NCBI GenBank assembly: GCA_934216615.1
Contig: CAKQCB010000007.1
Location: 103,709 to 167,708 of the forward strand
Length of the DNA: 64,000 bases
Source of the DNA: an uncultured Anaerolineae bacterium
GTDB lineage: Bacteria > Chloroflexota > Anaerolineae > Aggregatilineales > Phototrophicaceae
Reading direction: 5' to 3'
How positions within the stretch are numbered: the first letter of the stretch is position 1; each line of letters begins with the position of its first letter. The notes beneath the pieces are model-generated. The model searched no databases and was not told the origin of the DNA. It worked only from the letters and a program-made list of their open reading frames with translations. Position numbers and translations under genes: made by a program. This document shows positions 26,400 through 35,231 of the stretch, in pieces.

Positions 26400-27643
26400 G
26401 TCAATCCTAATGCGCGTCTAACCGCGCTTAGTGTGGGCGCTGCACGTCTGGCTTCCCCGACAGATTGCTGCGCACGGCGGATGTCTTTTAAACCGCTCCC
26501 TGTAATCACAAGGACAACGGTTTCTGCTGGTTCGATATACCCTAATTCTAACGCACGTTTTGCACCTGCGTACACTGCACTCGCCGCAGGTTCGGCAAAC
26601 ACCCCAGTGAAACGGGCCAACGGCGGAATCGCCGCGATGATCTCGTCATCGCTCACGGTGACAAATGCGCCCTGCGTTTGCCGTACTGCCCGTAAAGCCT
26701 TCGCGCGGTCTCGCGGTAGCCCCGCAGAAATGCTATCGGCGAGGGTATGCACATCGACAGAACGCATATCCTCAGCTTGGGTTCCCGCTTTCCACGCTTG
26801 ATATAGCGGGGAACTGCCTATTGCTTGTACACCGATTAAACGTGGAATCCGCTGTATCCAGCCCAATTCATATAAATCATAAAAACCTTTGTGAATCCCC
26901 GCTAGGATATTGCCATCGCCCACGCTAACCATGACGACATCTGGCACAGTCCAACCTAAGCCTTCGGCAATTTCGTAGGCAACCGTCTTTTTACCTTCTG
27001 CCGTGTACGGGTTGATGCCTGTACTGCGGTTGTACCACCCTTGTTCTGTGCAGACTTGGGTGCACAGGTCGAAAGCGACATCATACGAATCTTCGATCAA
27101 AACGACGTCGGCGCCATACACGAGCAATTGAGCAATCTTGGCTTCTGGCGCGGAAGCAGGCACAAAAATCACCGCGCGAATCCCTTCAACGCTGGCGCTC
27201 ACCCCGGCTAATGCGGCGGCCGCATTTCCTGTAGAGGCAGTCGCAACGACAGGGATATTTGCTTGTAATGCCCGTGCCACAATCACAGTGCTGGCGCGGT
27301 CTTTGAGCGAGCCTGTGGGGTTACGGCTGTCATCTTTTACCCAGACTTGGGGTAAACCGAATTCCATTGCCAAGCGCGGCGCATGATAAAGCGGTGTTCC
27401 GCCGACAAACAACGGCGGCACTTGTCCATCAGGGTCAACGGGCAAAAGAGATTTATACCGCCATAATGACGATTCGCGCGAAGCGCTGAGCGCATCGCGA
27501 TCATAGGTTGCTTTTAAATGAGCATAATCATAGAGCACATCTAAGGTACCCACTTCCCCACATACAGGGCATGTAGACGACACCTCTAATGGGGAAAAGT
27601 GTCTTTCACAGAGACTGCACCGCATTGTAGTCACATCTGGCAT
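26396..27643 (-). CDS. thrC: threonine synthase
   Basis: Converts O-phosphohomoserine to threonine with PLP. The 415 residues begin with a zinc ribbon (CSLCERHFS ... CPVCG), typical of archaeal and Chloroflexota ThrC. The PLP lysine is in NPTGSLKDRA, with ATASTGNAAAALA, VSVGDGNIL and VLVITGSGLKD. The end overlaps the glycosyltransferase by 4 bases. The only homoserine kinase candidate in the window (45623-46537) has a degenerate ATP motif. Because of its place next to carbamate kinase, a lyase role on a purine-derived amino acid is a less likely alternative. Confidence 0.85.
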   Translation of the reverse strand: MPDVTTMRCSLCERHFSPLEVSSTCPVCGEVGTLDVLYDYAHLKATYDRDALSASRESSLWRYKSLLPVDPDGQVPPLFVGGTPLYHAPRLAMEFGLPQVWVKDDSRNPTGSLKDRASTVIVARALQANIPVVATASTGNAAAALAGVSASVEGIRAVIFVPASAPEAKIAQLLVYGADVVLIEDSYDVAFDLCTQVCTEQGWYNRSTGINPYTAEGKKTVAYEIAEGLGWTVPDVVMVSVGDGNILAGIHKGFYDLYELGWIQRIPRLIGVQAIGSSPLYQAWKAGTQAEDMRSVDVHTLADSISAGLPRDRAKALRAVRQTQGAFVTVSDDEIIAAIPPLARFTGVFAEPAASAVYAGAKRALELGYIEPAETVVLVITGSGLKDIRRAQQSVGEARRAAPTLSAVRRALGLT

Positions 27644-27655
27644 GTTGACGTAATC

Positions 27656-28600
27656 CTATCCCGGGATGATCCGCGTGCCCGTTTCGCCTAAGAGCGCCCG
27701 CGCAAGGTTTGGCGGGTTGGTGATGATCGCTAACGGCCCGCCCATTTGCACAAATTCTACCGCCGCCTCAATTTTGGGAAGCATACTGCCCGGCGCAAAG
27801 TGACCTTCCGCCATATATTGACGCGCTTCATTCAACGTCATCTGATCGATCACCTGCTGGTTTGGCTTGTTGAAATTCAGGGTGACTTGTTCCACGCCTG
27901 TCGAGATCATCAACAAGTCAGAGCGCATTTGCTGGGCGATCAAACTGCTGGCGCGGTCTTTATCGATCACCGCAAACGTCCCATGCAGTTCGCCTTGATC
28001 GTCACGAACGACAGGGATACCGCCCCCGCCTACCGCGATCACCAGATAACCATTCATGATGAGCGCGCGAATCGCATTAATTTCTTGGATCGCTTGCGGT
28101 TTCGGGGAAGCAACCACGCGACGCCAACCCCGCCCTGCATCTTCCATCACCTGCCAGCCTTCGGCTTCGTAGCGTCGGGCTTGTTCTTCCGTCATAAACC
28201 CGCCGATGGGTTTATTCGGTTTAGTAAAGGCGGGGTCGTCTGCATCGACACGAACTTGGGTCACCACTGTGAGGATGGTGCGGTTGATGCCCCGTCGGCG
28301 CATGGCGTTGTCCAAAGACTGCTGAAGCATATAGCCGATTGCCCCTTGCGTATCGGCCACGATCAAATCTAATGGAACGGGATGAACCTCATTCGACGCC
28401 AGTTCAGCACGCCGTAGGATATAGCCCACCTGCGGGCCATTCCCATGCGTGACGATGACATTCCAGCCTTCATTTATCATGTCAGCGATATGTTCGCAGG
28501 TTTGCCGTACAGCCTCCCATTGATGGGCTACATCTGGATGTTTAGGATCGGTAATGAGAGAATTCCCGCCGATTGCGACGGTCGCTAATTTCCCCACCAT
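27656..28600 (-). CDS. arcC: carbamate kinase
   Basis: Transfers phosphate from carbamoyl phosphate to ADP, giving ATP, ammonia and CO2. The 314 residues fit the family: VAIGGNSLI at the start, NVIVTHGNGPQVG, VADTQGAIGYMLQQ, AVGGGGIPV, VIDKDRASSLIA and the GSMLPKIEAA block. In the purine cluster of E. coli the equivalent gene is yqeA. Here it follows ygeW, whose product would make carbamoyl phosphate, so the pair gives an ATP-yielding final step, as in arginine deiminase and allantoin pathways. Confidence 0.95.
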   Translation of the reverse strand: MVGKLATVAIGGNSLITDPKHPDVAHQWEAVRQTCEHIADMINEGWNVIVTHGNGPQVGYILRRAELASNEVHPVPLDLIVADTQGAIGYMLQQSLDNAMRRRGINRTILTVVTQVRVDADDPAFTKPNKPIGGFMTEEQARRYEAEGWQVMEDAGRGWRRVVASPKPQAIQEINAIRALIMNGYLVIAVGGGGIPVVRDDQGELHGTFAVIDKDRASSLIAQQMRSDLLMISTGVEQVTLNFNKPNQQVIDQMTLNEARQYMAEGHFAPGSMLPKIEAAVEFVQMGGPLAIITNPPNLARALLGETGTRIIPG

Positions 28601-28692
28601 AATGATCTTCCCTTTATCGAGTGGCGCAGATCGACAAAATAATCAATTTAGAGCATCGGTTCAAAAATAAATTTTAGGGTGATAAAGGAGCA

Positions 28693-28738
28693 AACCCTCT
28701 CTAAGTTATCGTTTTCAAGAACGGATAAAGAGAGGGTT
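28693..28738 (-). terminator. long hairpin between ygeW and carbamate kinase
   Basis: AACCCTCTCT (28693-28702) is a perfect 10-bp complement of AGAGAGGGTT (28729-28738), and the loop continues as an inner stem (TTATC/GGATAA and GTT/AAC with one bulge). It is the only strong structure in the 175-base gap. On the minus strand it is followed by TTTGCTCCTTT, not a clean T-run, so it may be a partial terminator or a processing and stability hairpin that sets the ygeW to arcC ratio. Confidence 0.55.
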
Positions 28739-28775
28739 CGCATCTGAGTTTGAGTTCTATTGTGTCAATGAAGAC

Positions 28776-29759
28776 TTAGCGCATCGTCAGCGCCATCGCG
28801 GCTTTTTGTACGTGTAAGCGATTTTCGGCTTCGTCGTACACGATGCTTTGCGCGCCGTCAATCACGTCGTCAGTAACTTCGATACCACGATCTGCGGGTA
28901 AACAGTGCATGTATACCGCGTCGTCATTCGCCAACGCCATACGACGAGAATCAGTGATCCAGTCGGTGTATTTCTTACCGATCTTGCTGGATTCGTCTTT
29001 ATCTTCGGTGGTCATCCAACAGCCCCATGATTTGGGATACAGAATATCCGCGCCTTGGAAACCGGCATCAAAATCATGCAGGACTTCAAATGAGCCTCTG
29101 TGCTTCTTCGCGTTTTCGCGGGCTTGTTCTACGATTTCTGGCATCAAACTGAATTCTGGCGGGTGGGTTAAGCGGACGTTCATGCCAAAGCGCGTCATGA
29201 GCAGAATCAAACTTTGAGGCACGCTCAACGGCTTTTGATAACTGCTGGCATAGGCATAACTGACATTGATGGTTTTATTGCGCAAGTCACGCCCGAAACG
29301 TTCCATGATGGTCATCAAGTCTGCCAGCGCTTGAAACGGATGGTAGACATCACACTGCATATTTAAGACGGGGACACGGCTGGCTTCGGCCACTTCGCGA
29401 ATATATTCATTGCCAAAATTCCAATCGCATTGGCGAATAGCGATGCCGTCCGAATAACGCCCGATGATTTCGCCGATCTCTTTCGCCGTATCGCCGTGAC
29501 TGATTTGGGTGGTCTCGCTGTCGATAAACATCGAGTGCCCGCCGAGTTGTGTCATCCCTGCTTCAAAACTGGTACGGGTACGGGTGCTGGTGAAGAAAAA
29601 TAACATCGCCAACACTTTATCACGCAGAATAGCGTGAGATTCCCCTAATGCACGTTTACGCTTTAAATCCCATGCAACATCTAACAAAGTATCTAGTTCA
29701 TCACGGGTCCATTCAAGCTCTGGGGCAATGGTATCCCGACCGCGTAAATCCGTTTGCAT
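28776..29759 (-). CDS. ygeW: knotted carbamoyltransferase YgeW
   Basis: A 327-residue member of the aspartate/ornithine carbamoyltransferase superfamily. The carbamoyl-phosphate loop is FTSTRTRTSFE, and the purine-cluster YgeW branch is marked by NMQCDVYHPFQALADL, ASSYQKPLSVPQSL, LMTRFGMNVRLTHP and YMHCLPAD. The SMG substrate loop of ornithine transcarbamylase is absent. The family has a trefoil knot and an unproved natural substrate; in context it would phosphorolyse a ureido compound from purine breakdown to carbamoyl phosphate for the downstream carbamate kinase. A promoter and inverted repeat lie upstream. Confidence 0.9.
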   Translation of the reverse strand: MQTDLRGRDTIAPELEWTRDELDTLLDVAWDLKRKRALGESHAILRDKVLAMLFFFTSTRTRTSFEAGMTQLGGHSMFIDSETTQISHGDTAKEIGEIIGRYSDGIAIRQCDWNFGNEYIREVAEASRVPVLNMQCDVYHPFQALADLMTIMERFGRDLRNKTINVSYAYASSYQKPLSVPQSLILLMTRFGMNVRLTHPPEFSLMPEIVEQARENAKKHRGSFEVLHDFDAGFQGADILYPKSWGCWMTTEDKDESSKIGKKYTDWITDSRRMALANDDAVYMHCLPADRGIEVTDDVIDGAQSIVYDEAENRLHVQKAAMALTMR

Positions 29760-29819
29760 GATTTCTATTCCTTGTGCGATTGAAAGATGAAAACCACGAA
29801 CTATATATTCTATTTTAAG

Positions 29820-29861
29820 TGTCCAAACGTGCGCTGGACAACAAATTGGAGGATGATTATA
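29820..29861 (-). promoter_or_regulatory. ygeW promoter region with inverted repeat
   Basis: A perfect -10 hexamer TATAAT reads on the minus strand at 29861-29856; no clear -35 is visible. Just downstream, near the expected transcript start, is the inverted repeat TGTCCA-N9-TGGACA (29820-29825 and 29835-29840). An operator at this position would repress initiation. The site heads the ygeW gene and may also serve the genes after it. Confidence 0.5.
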
Positions 29862-29944
29862 TCCCGTCTTGTGGTCACGCTTATTGAGCTAATGTGACTA
29901 AAATCACCCCCTCATTTTGCTGTAAATATCTCTAAATCGGCGTA

Positions 29945-31150
29945 TTAGGTACGTGGCAAAAGCGCAGGCAAAAGCGCATACCATTCGGTCGCACGCACCA
30001 CATCATCTAACGGTACTTGGTCGATCACCGTATGCGCGTGGATTTCGTCACCCGGGCCAAACCCAATACTGGGGATGCCCGCTTTCCCCGCCCAATAGAT
30101 GCCGTTGGTGGAGAAGTCCCATTTGCCTGTTGGGATGCGCGTCCCCCAGAGCTGTTCACCCACGTCCACGCCTGCGCGCACAAATAGATGATCTTCGGGA
30201 TAGGCCCATGCGGGGAAAGTCTTTTCAACGGGGAAAACGAAGCCTGTATAACTGGGTTCATCGTAAAATAAAATCGACGCTTCGATATCGGAACGATCCC
30301 CAACAATCGCTTGGATGCGTTCGAGTTCGCCTTGCATCGTTTCGCCGAACGTCACACGGCGATCAATGTAGATGAGCGCTTCATCGGGCACCGCATTGAT
30401 ACTAGGGGTTTTGACGTGCATATCGGTCACGGTGATCTTTCCATGACCTAAAAATTCGTGGTCGCCTAATTCGGGTTCTAAGTTGCTAATCGCTTCAATA
30501 ATGGGCAGTAATTTATAAATCGCATTATCGCCAAGATGGTTACTGGCCGCATGCGCGCTTTTGCCTTTTGCCACTACCTGCATTTCTACGCGCCCCTTGT
30601 GACCGCGATACACCTGCATCTTCGTCGGTTCACCAATCACAACAAAATCAGGGCGGATGCCTTCCACTTCTACCAGCGCGTGTGGGGCGATGCCGTCACA
30701 CCATTCTTCCATATTGCCAAAATAGTAGGCGGTCACGCCTTCTAACAGTCCTAGATCACGAGCTAAGGCGAGGCCGTAGATCATCCCGGGCGTGCTTCCC
30801 TTTTCATCACAAGCACCGCGTGCAAAAAACACGCCGTCCTCTTCTTTGCCTTCAAACGGGTCCCACTGCCATTCATCACGGTCACCGACGCCGACAGTGT
30901 CAATATGACTGTCATACATCAGCTTGATCGGCCCATCACCGATGCGCCCGACAATATTCCCCATCTTGTCAAAAAATACGTCATCAAAACCGAGCTTGCG
31001 CATTTCTTCGGCGGCGCGTTCCCCCACCGCCTTGATCTGACTGTCATAACTAGGAATGGCACATAAATCCTTCAAAAACTGGATGATCTGTGTGCGTTGT
31101 TCCGCGACCCGCTGTTGAATTGCTTGAATTTGAACTGGCTCAACTGTCAT
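29945..31150 (-). CDS. ygeY: YgeY-type M20 family hydrolase
   Basis: A 401-residue zinc peptidase-fold amidohydrolase, same length as E. coli YgeY. Metal and catalytic blocks are MYDSHIDTVG (His-x-Asp), RGACDEKGS with the bridging Asp, GNMEEWCDG with Glu-Glu, VIGEPT and the late His in GDEIHAHT; dimerisation domain blocks GHKGRVEM and GKSAHAASN are present. Family members cleave N-carbamoyl or peptide bonds. In purine clusters YgeY is expected to open a ureido or amido intermediate upstream of YgeW. It lies 10 bases after adenine deaminase and is followed by a 185-base gap with the ygeW promoter. Confidence 0.9.
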   Translation of the reverse strand: MTVEPVQIQAIQQRVAEQRTQIIQFLKDLCAIPSYDSQIKAVGERAAEEMRKLGFDDVFFDKMGNIVGRIGDGPIKLMYDSHIDTVGVGDRDEWQWDPFEGKEEDGVFFARGACDEKGSTPGMIYGLALARDLGLLEGVTAYYFGNMEEWCDGIAPHALVEVEGIRPDFVVIGEPTKMQVYRGHKGRVEMQVVAKGKSAHAASNHLGDNAIYKLLPIIEAISNLEPELGDHEFLGHGKITVTDMHVKTPSINAVPDEALIYIDRRVTFGETMQGELERIQAIVGDRSDIEASILFYDEPSYTGFVFPVEKTFPAWAYPEDHLFVRAGVDVGEQLWGTRIPTGKWDFSTNGIYWAGKAGIPSIGFGPGDEIHAHTVIDQVPLDDVVRATEWYALLPALLPRT

Positions 31151-31160
31151 ACAACACCTA

Positions 31161-32888
31161 CTATTCTGCGAATAAAGGAATCAGAGCAAACTTTTCGACA
31201 TCGACTAAGCCGATATCGGTCAGCTTTAATTTAGGAATGACTTCTAACGCCATAAAACTCATCGTCATAAAAGGATCGAACAAAGGGCTTCCTAAGTCCT
31301 GCGCGTGTTGAATTAACACATCATATTGTTCGCGCACCTGCTGCATCGGGGCATCGGTCATCAACCCTGCAATTTCTAAAGGAAGTGTCCCTAAAACCTG
31401 ATCACCCTCCACGACCGCTAAACCGCCGCCTAGCTTGGTCACCACTTCCGCCGCGTGGCGAATGCTGTGATCATCTACGCCGACCACCACCAAGTTATGA
31501 TGATCGTGCGCGACAGACCCCGCGATTGCCCCGCGTTTTAAGCCAAACCCTCGAATGAACCCTTTGCCCACTTTGCCAGAGGCGTGATGCCGTTCGATCA
31601 CCACCATTTTGAGCAAGTCGCGCGCGGGGTCGCTCACCGCAAAACCGTCTACAAGTTCGGCTTCATCCATAAAATGATCGGTCACAATTTGATCAGGAAT
31701 CACGCCGATCACGTGGACTGCCCCGCCCTGATGCGCAGGAATCGCGACATCCAACGAGGCCAGATCAACATTCATAGTTGGGCGAATGGCATCTTCATTC
31801 ACCGTGTGGATTTCGACAATACTCTTGCCATTTTCCGCGATCAATTGGCCATCTTTATACACTTGTTCCGCGCGTAGATTTTGCATGTCCGAAAACACAA
31901 TTAGATCAGCACGACGGCCCGGGGCAATGGCGCCAAGTTCATGTAAACGGAAATACCGCGCGGTGTTGATCGTTGCCATCCGAATCGCAAGAATAGGATC
32001 AATGCCTTCCGCAATCGCTACGCGAACCATGTAGTCAATCGAGCCAGCATCTAACAGGCTGTTGGGCTGGCGGTCGTCGGTACAAAAACAGATTTGCTGA
32101 TGATTGCGTTCCGTCACCACAGGGAGAAGCGGTTTCAAATTGCGGGTCGCCGTCCCTTCACGGATAAAAAGCGTCATGCCGAGGCGCAGTTTTTCTTGTG
32201 CTTCAGCGACCGTTGTACATTCATGATCGCTTCCAATGCCAGAAGCCACATATGCCTGTAGTTGTTTCCCTGTGACTGAGGGTGCGTGGCCGTCAATCGG
32301 ACGACCGGCAAACCGTTCCAATTTGGCGATGACTTCGGCATCGTTCCAAATCACGCCCGGGTAATTCATCATCTCTGCTAAGCCGATCACATGAGGATCA
32401 TCCAACAAGCTGGCGAGATCGTCCGCGGTCAAGGTTGCACCGCTGGTTTCCATGTGGGTAGCAGGCACACAACTAGGCGCATTCACAAAGACGTTGATCG
32501 GGCTGGCTTCACCCCGCACCAGCATAAAGCGGATGCCTTCTAAGCCGAGCACATTAGCGATTTCGTGCGGGTCGGTGATCACCGTCGTCACCCCGCCCGC
32601 TGACACAGTCTTGGCAAATTCACCCGGGGTGCATAAACTACTTTCAATATGCACGTGCGCGTCGATGAACCCGGGCGCGACAAACCGCCCTTCTAAATCA
32701 ATCGTCTGAGTTCCGCTGTAAGATTGGGTAGCGTCGAGCGCGACAACATACCCTTCATGAATCACAATATCAACCGCATCAATTTCACCCGTCAACGTGT
32801 TGACAAGACGGGTATTTTTTAAGACCAAATCTGGCTGAAGGTCCCCACGTGCAGCGGCGATTCGTGCCGAAAGTGTATTCTCATTCAT
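31161..32888 (-). CDS. ade: adenine deaminase
   Basis: Hydrolyses adenine to hypoxanthine and ammonia, feeding xanthine dehydrogenase. The 575 residues have the bacterial/archaeal Ade layout: amidohydrolase domain with FIDAHVHIESS, VITDPHEIANVLG, IDGHAPSVTGKQL, GSDHECT, FCTDDRQPNSLL, and a C-terminal domain with HHASGKVGKGFIRGFG and SVAHDHHNLVVVG. A GTG at 32900 could add four residues, but the ATG at 32888 has TGAGG upstream and is preferred. It follows the Nudix gene by 76 bases and is spaced 10 bases from ygeY. Confidence 0.95.
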   Translation of the reverse strand: MNENTLSARIAAARGDLQPDLVLKNTRLVNTLTGEIDAVDIVIHEGYVVALDATQSYSGTQTIDLEGRFVAPGFIDAHVHIESSLCTPGEFAKTVSAGGVTTVITDPHEIANVLGLEGIRFMLVRGEASPINVFVNAPSCVPATHMETSGATLTADDLASLLDDPHVIGLAEMMNYPGVIWNDAEVIAKLERFAGRPIDGHAPSVTGKQLQAYVASGIGSDHECTTVAEAQEKLRLGMTLFIREGTATRNLKPLLPVVTERNHQQICFCTDDRQPNSLLDAGSIDYMVRVAIAEGIDPILAIRMATINTARYFRLHELGAIAPGRRADLIVFSDMQNLRAEQVYKDGQLIAENGKSIVEIHTVNEDAIRPTMNVDLASLDVAIPAHQGGAVHVIGVIPDQIVTDHFMDEAELVDGFAVSDPARDLLKMVVIERHHASGKVGKGFIRGFGLKRGAIAGSVAHDHHNLVVVGVDDHSIRHAAEVVTKLGGGLAVVEGDQVLGTLPLEIAGLMTDAPMQQVREQYDVLIQHAQDLGSPLFDPFMTMSFMALEVIPKLKLTDIGLVDVEKFALIPLFAE

Positions 32889-32964
32889 AAACACGTACAC
32901 CTCATCAAAATGAAGTCAATTTACTGATTGTAGCGCTACTTTAAATTCTTACGCACCATGTCGC

Positions 32965-33873
32965 TTAAATTCGCAGGGATAGATGATCAATCGGCGCGTC
33001 AGGTTGGGGAGAGGCGACCCAAACAGGGGCATCTATTTCCCCTAAACGAACATGGCGCATCATTTCAGCATCGTGGTCGCTGAAGGCTGTGTTGCGGGGA
33101 AGTAACCATGCCCCGCCATGAAATCGTTTGGGGGTCACCACTTCATGGAAGATTCCGCTAAATACAAACTCGATGGTGTGGTTCATAGGGTCTTCCCACA
33201 GTCCAACCCATCGTAACGGGACATCCATCGCAAATTGTGACTTTAAAAATGTGCTCAGCGCTTGCCACGGCGGAAGATTTCCCTCACAGTGGATTCTTGG
33301 GAGCACCCGCAAAGATTGCGCATCTTGGGAAGTCAATATAGTTTGCGAATGAGGGTTCCAAATCAGCGCTGAGGCCGAAATTTGAAAGATGGGAAAACGC
33401 GGTTCAGGGCGACGTTGAAGCCAATTTTGAATATAGCGTCGCCCCAACCGCAGACGCATCCACCACAGACGAATTTTAGACATGGACAAAATCTGTGTAT
33501 TGGAACGTTGCAAAGAGCTGAGATGAGCATAGATATTGGGCGGAAAAAGCGGGGGCAGATGGTCTACATCAACAAATTGATTATCATGGGTTTCGAGGGT
33601 TTTTCCTTGCAACTTCCCGCCAATGGCGCGCCCCTGAAACAACACATTGACACGTCGCCATCCGTCTAAATAATAGAGGATCGCTGGCGCTTCGATGTGA
33701 GCTTCTATGCCCGTTTCTTCAAAGACTTCACGCGCCGCCGCTTCTAAAAGGTGTTCGCCTAAATCTAGCCGTCCACCGGGCAAAGCCCACGAATGAAGAT
33801 CACTCCGTTTAGAAACGAGCAAACGACCTTGTGAATCGAAGACTGCGCATAAAACACCCACGCGAAGGGGCAT
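32965..33873 (-). CDS. Nudix hydrolase with a second, box-less Nudix-like half
   Basis: A 302-residue protein. Residues 1 to about 130 form a Nudix domain with a complete box: GGRLDLGEHLLEAAAREVFEETG, seen at about 34-56, for Mg2+-dependent cleavage of nucleoside diphosphate derivatives. Residues about 160-260 read like a second Nudix fold (ASALIWNPHSQTILTS, VGLWEDPMNHTIEFVFSGIF) but have no box, so this half is probably structural or ligand-binding. It is 5 bases from the 8-oxoguanine deaminase-like gene. That pairing suggests hydrolysis of oxidised or other purine nucleotides, but the substrate is an inference. Confidence 0.85.
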   Translation of the reverse strand: MPLRVGVLCAVFDSQGRLLVSKRSDLHSWALPGGRLDLGEHLLEAAAREVFEETGIEAHIEAPAILYYLDGWRRVNVLFQGRAIGGKLQGKTLETHDNQFVDVDHLPPLFPPNIYAHLSSLQRSNTQILSMSKIRLWWMRLRLGRRYIQNWLQRRPEPRFPIFQISASALIWNPHSQTILTSQDAQSLRVLPRIHCEGNLPPWQALSTFLKSQFAMDVPLRWVGLWEDPMNHTIEFVFSGIFHEVVTPKRFHGGAWLLPRNTAFSDHDAEMMRHVRLGEIDAPVWVASPQPDAPIDHLSLRI

Positions 33874-33878
33874 AAAAT

Positions 33879-35231
33879 TTATTCACCCCGAATCAAACGA
33901 CGTGATGCCTGATTATGCTGTTCCACCAGTATAGGGAGGTCGGTTGTTGTGAGGTGTCCCTCACGCACGACAATGCGCCCGTGAATGATCGACCAATCGA
34001 CCGAGCGCGCATGCCCAAACACCAACGCCGACGCCAAATCGTGTTGAGCGCCTGCAAAGTTCGGCGTGTCGATGCGGTAGGCCACCAAATCGGCCGCCAT
34101 CCCGTGCGATAGCGCGCCAATATCGTCACGCCCTAAAACGGATGCTCCGCCCCGCGTCGCCATCTCGAGCGATTGGCGCGCGGTCAGCGCTGATGGGTCA
34201 CCCGTGACACGTTGCAGTAACATCGATTGGCGGGCTTCGGCCAGAAGATGCCCGCTGTCATTTGAAGCTGAACCGTCCACACCTAAACCCACCCGCACGC
34301 CCGCATCTAACATCTTGCGCACAGGGGCGATGCCTGAAGCCAAACGCATATTCGAGCTGGGACAGTGACAAACCCCTGTTGAGGTTCGCCCGAAAACCCC
34401 GATTTCACGCGGGCTAAGCATCACACAATGGGCATGCCAAACGTCATTTCCAACCCAACCGACATCATTGGCATAGTCGCCGGGCAAGAGGCCGAATTTC
34501 TCTAAACAATAGGCGACATCGTCGGCATTTTCAGCCAGATGCGTGTGCATGTGGACTTTATAACTTCGTGCCAACGCCGCTGATTCGCGCATCAAGTTTT
34601 GGCTGACGCTGAATGGAGAACATGGCGCAACCGCGATCCGCAACTGGGCAAACCGATTCGAGTCATGATAGGTTTCGATCAAGCGTTGGGTATCGCTCAA
34701 AATCAGGTTTTCATCTTCTACGAGCGCATCCGGCGGTAAGCCCCCTTTACTTTCGCCCACGCTCATCGACCCGCGCGCAGCGTGGAAACGCATCCCCATC
34801 TCTTGCGCGGCGCGAATCTCATCTTCAAGCTGTACCCCATTCGGGAACAAATACAGATGATCGCTGGACGTCGTACATCCCGACAAGATCAGTTCGGCCA
34901 TCGCCAGTTTTGCCGAGATGTAAATGTCTTCCCCGCGTAAACGTGACCAAATCGGATAGAGTGTTTTTAGCCAATGGAAAAGTTCAGAATCTTGCGCCAT
35001 CACACGGGTGAGTGACTGAAACATATGATGGTGAGTGTTGATCAACCCGGGAATGACCACATGATGACTTAAATCAATCACTTCATCAGGGGTTTCTAGG
35101 GGCATGTCGCTCAATTGCCCGACCGAAACAATCACATGGTCACGGATGAAAATCGCCGCGTTATGAAGCTCACGCCGTTTTTCATCCATCGTAATCAGCG
35201 TATGGATATTTTTAATTAATAACGTCGTCAT
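33879..35231 (-). CDS. 8-oxoguanine deaminase-like amidohydrolase
   Basis: A 450-residue amidohydrolase of the AtzA/TrzN-like deaminase branch: LINTHHHMFQSLTR (metal HxH), LFHWLKTLYPIW, SGCTTSSDHLYLFPNG, HTHLAEN, WHAHCVML, CHCPSSNMRLASG and VGLGVDGSASND. The start and the LFHWL and DHLYLFPNG blocks match 8-oxoguanine deaminases, which convert 8-oxoguanine to urate. S-adenosylhomocysteine or other ring deamination is an alternative. The start overlaps the folD stop (ATGA). With xanthine dehydrogenase it would give a second way to urate. Confidence 0.88.
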   Translation of the reverse strand: MTTLLIKNIHTLITMDEKRRELHNAAIFIRDHVIVSVGQLSDMPLETPDEVIDLSHHVVIPGLINTHHHMFQSLTRVMAQDSELFHWLKTLYPIWSRLRGEDIYISAKLAMAELILSGCTTSSDHLYLFPNGVQLEDEIRAAQEMGMRFHAARGSMSVGESKGGLPPDALVEDENLILSDTQRLIETYHDSNRFAQLRIAVAPCSPFSVSQNLMRESAALARSYKVHMHTHLAENADDVAYCLEKFGLLPGDYANDVGWVGNDVWHAHCVMLSPREIGVFGRTSTGVCHCPSSNMRLASGIAPVRKMLDAGVRVGLGVDGSASNDSGHLLAEARQSMLLQRVTGDPSALTARQSLEMATRGGASVLGRDDIGALSHGMAADLVAYRIDTPNFAGAQHDLASALVFGHARSVDWSIIHGRIVVREGHLTTTDLPILVEQHNQASRRLIRGE

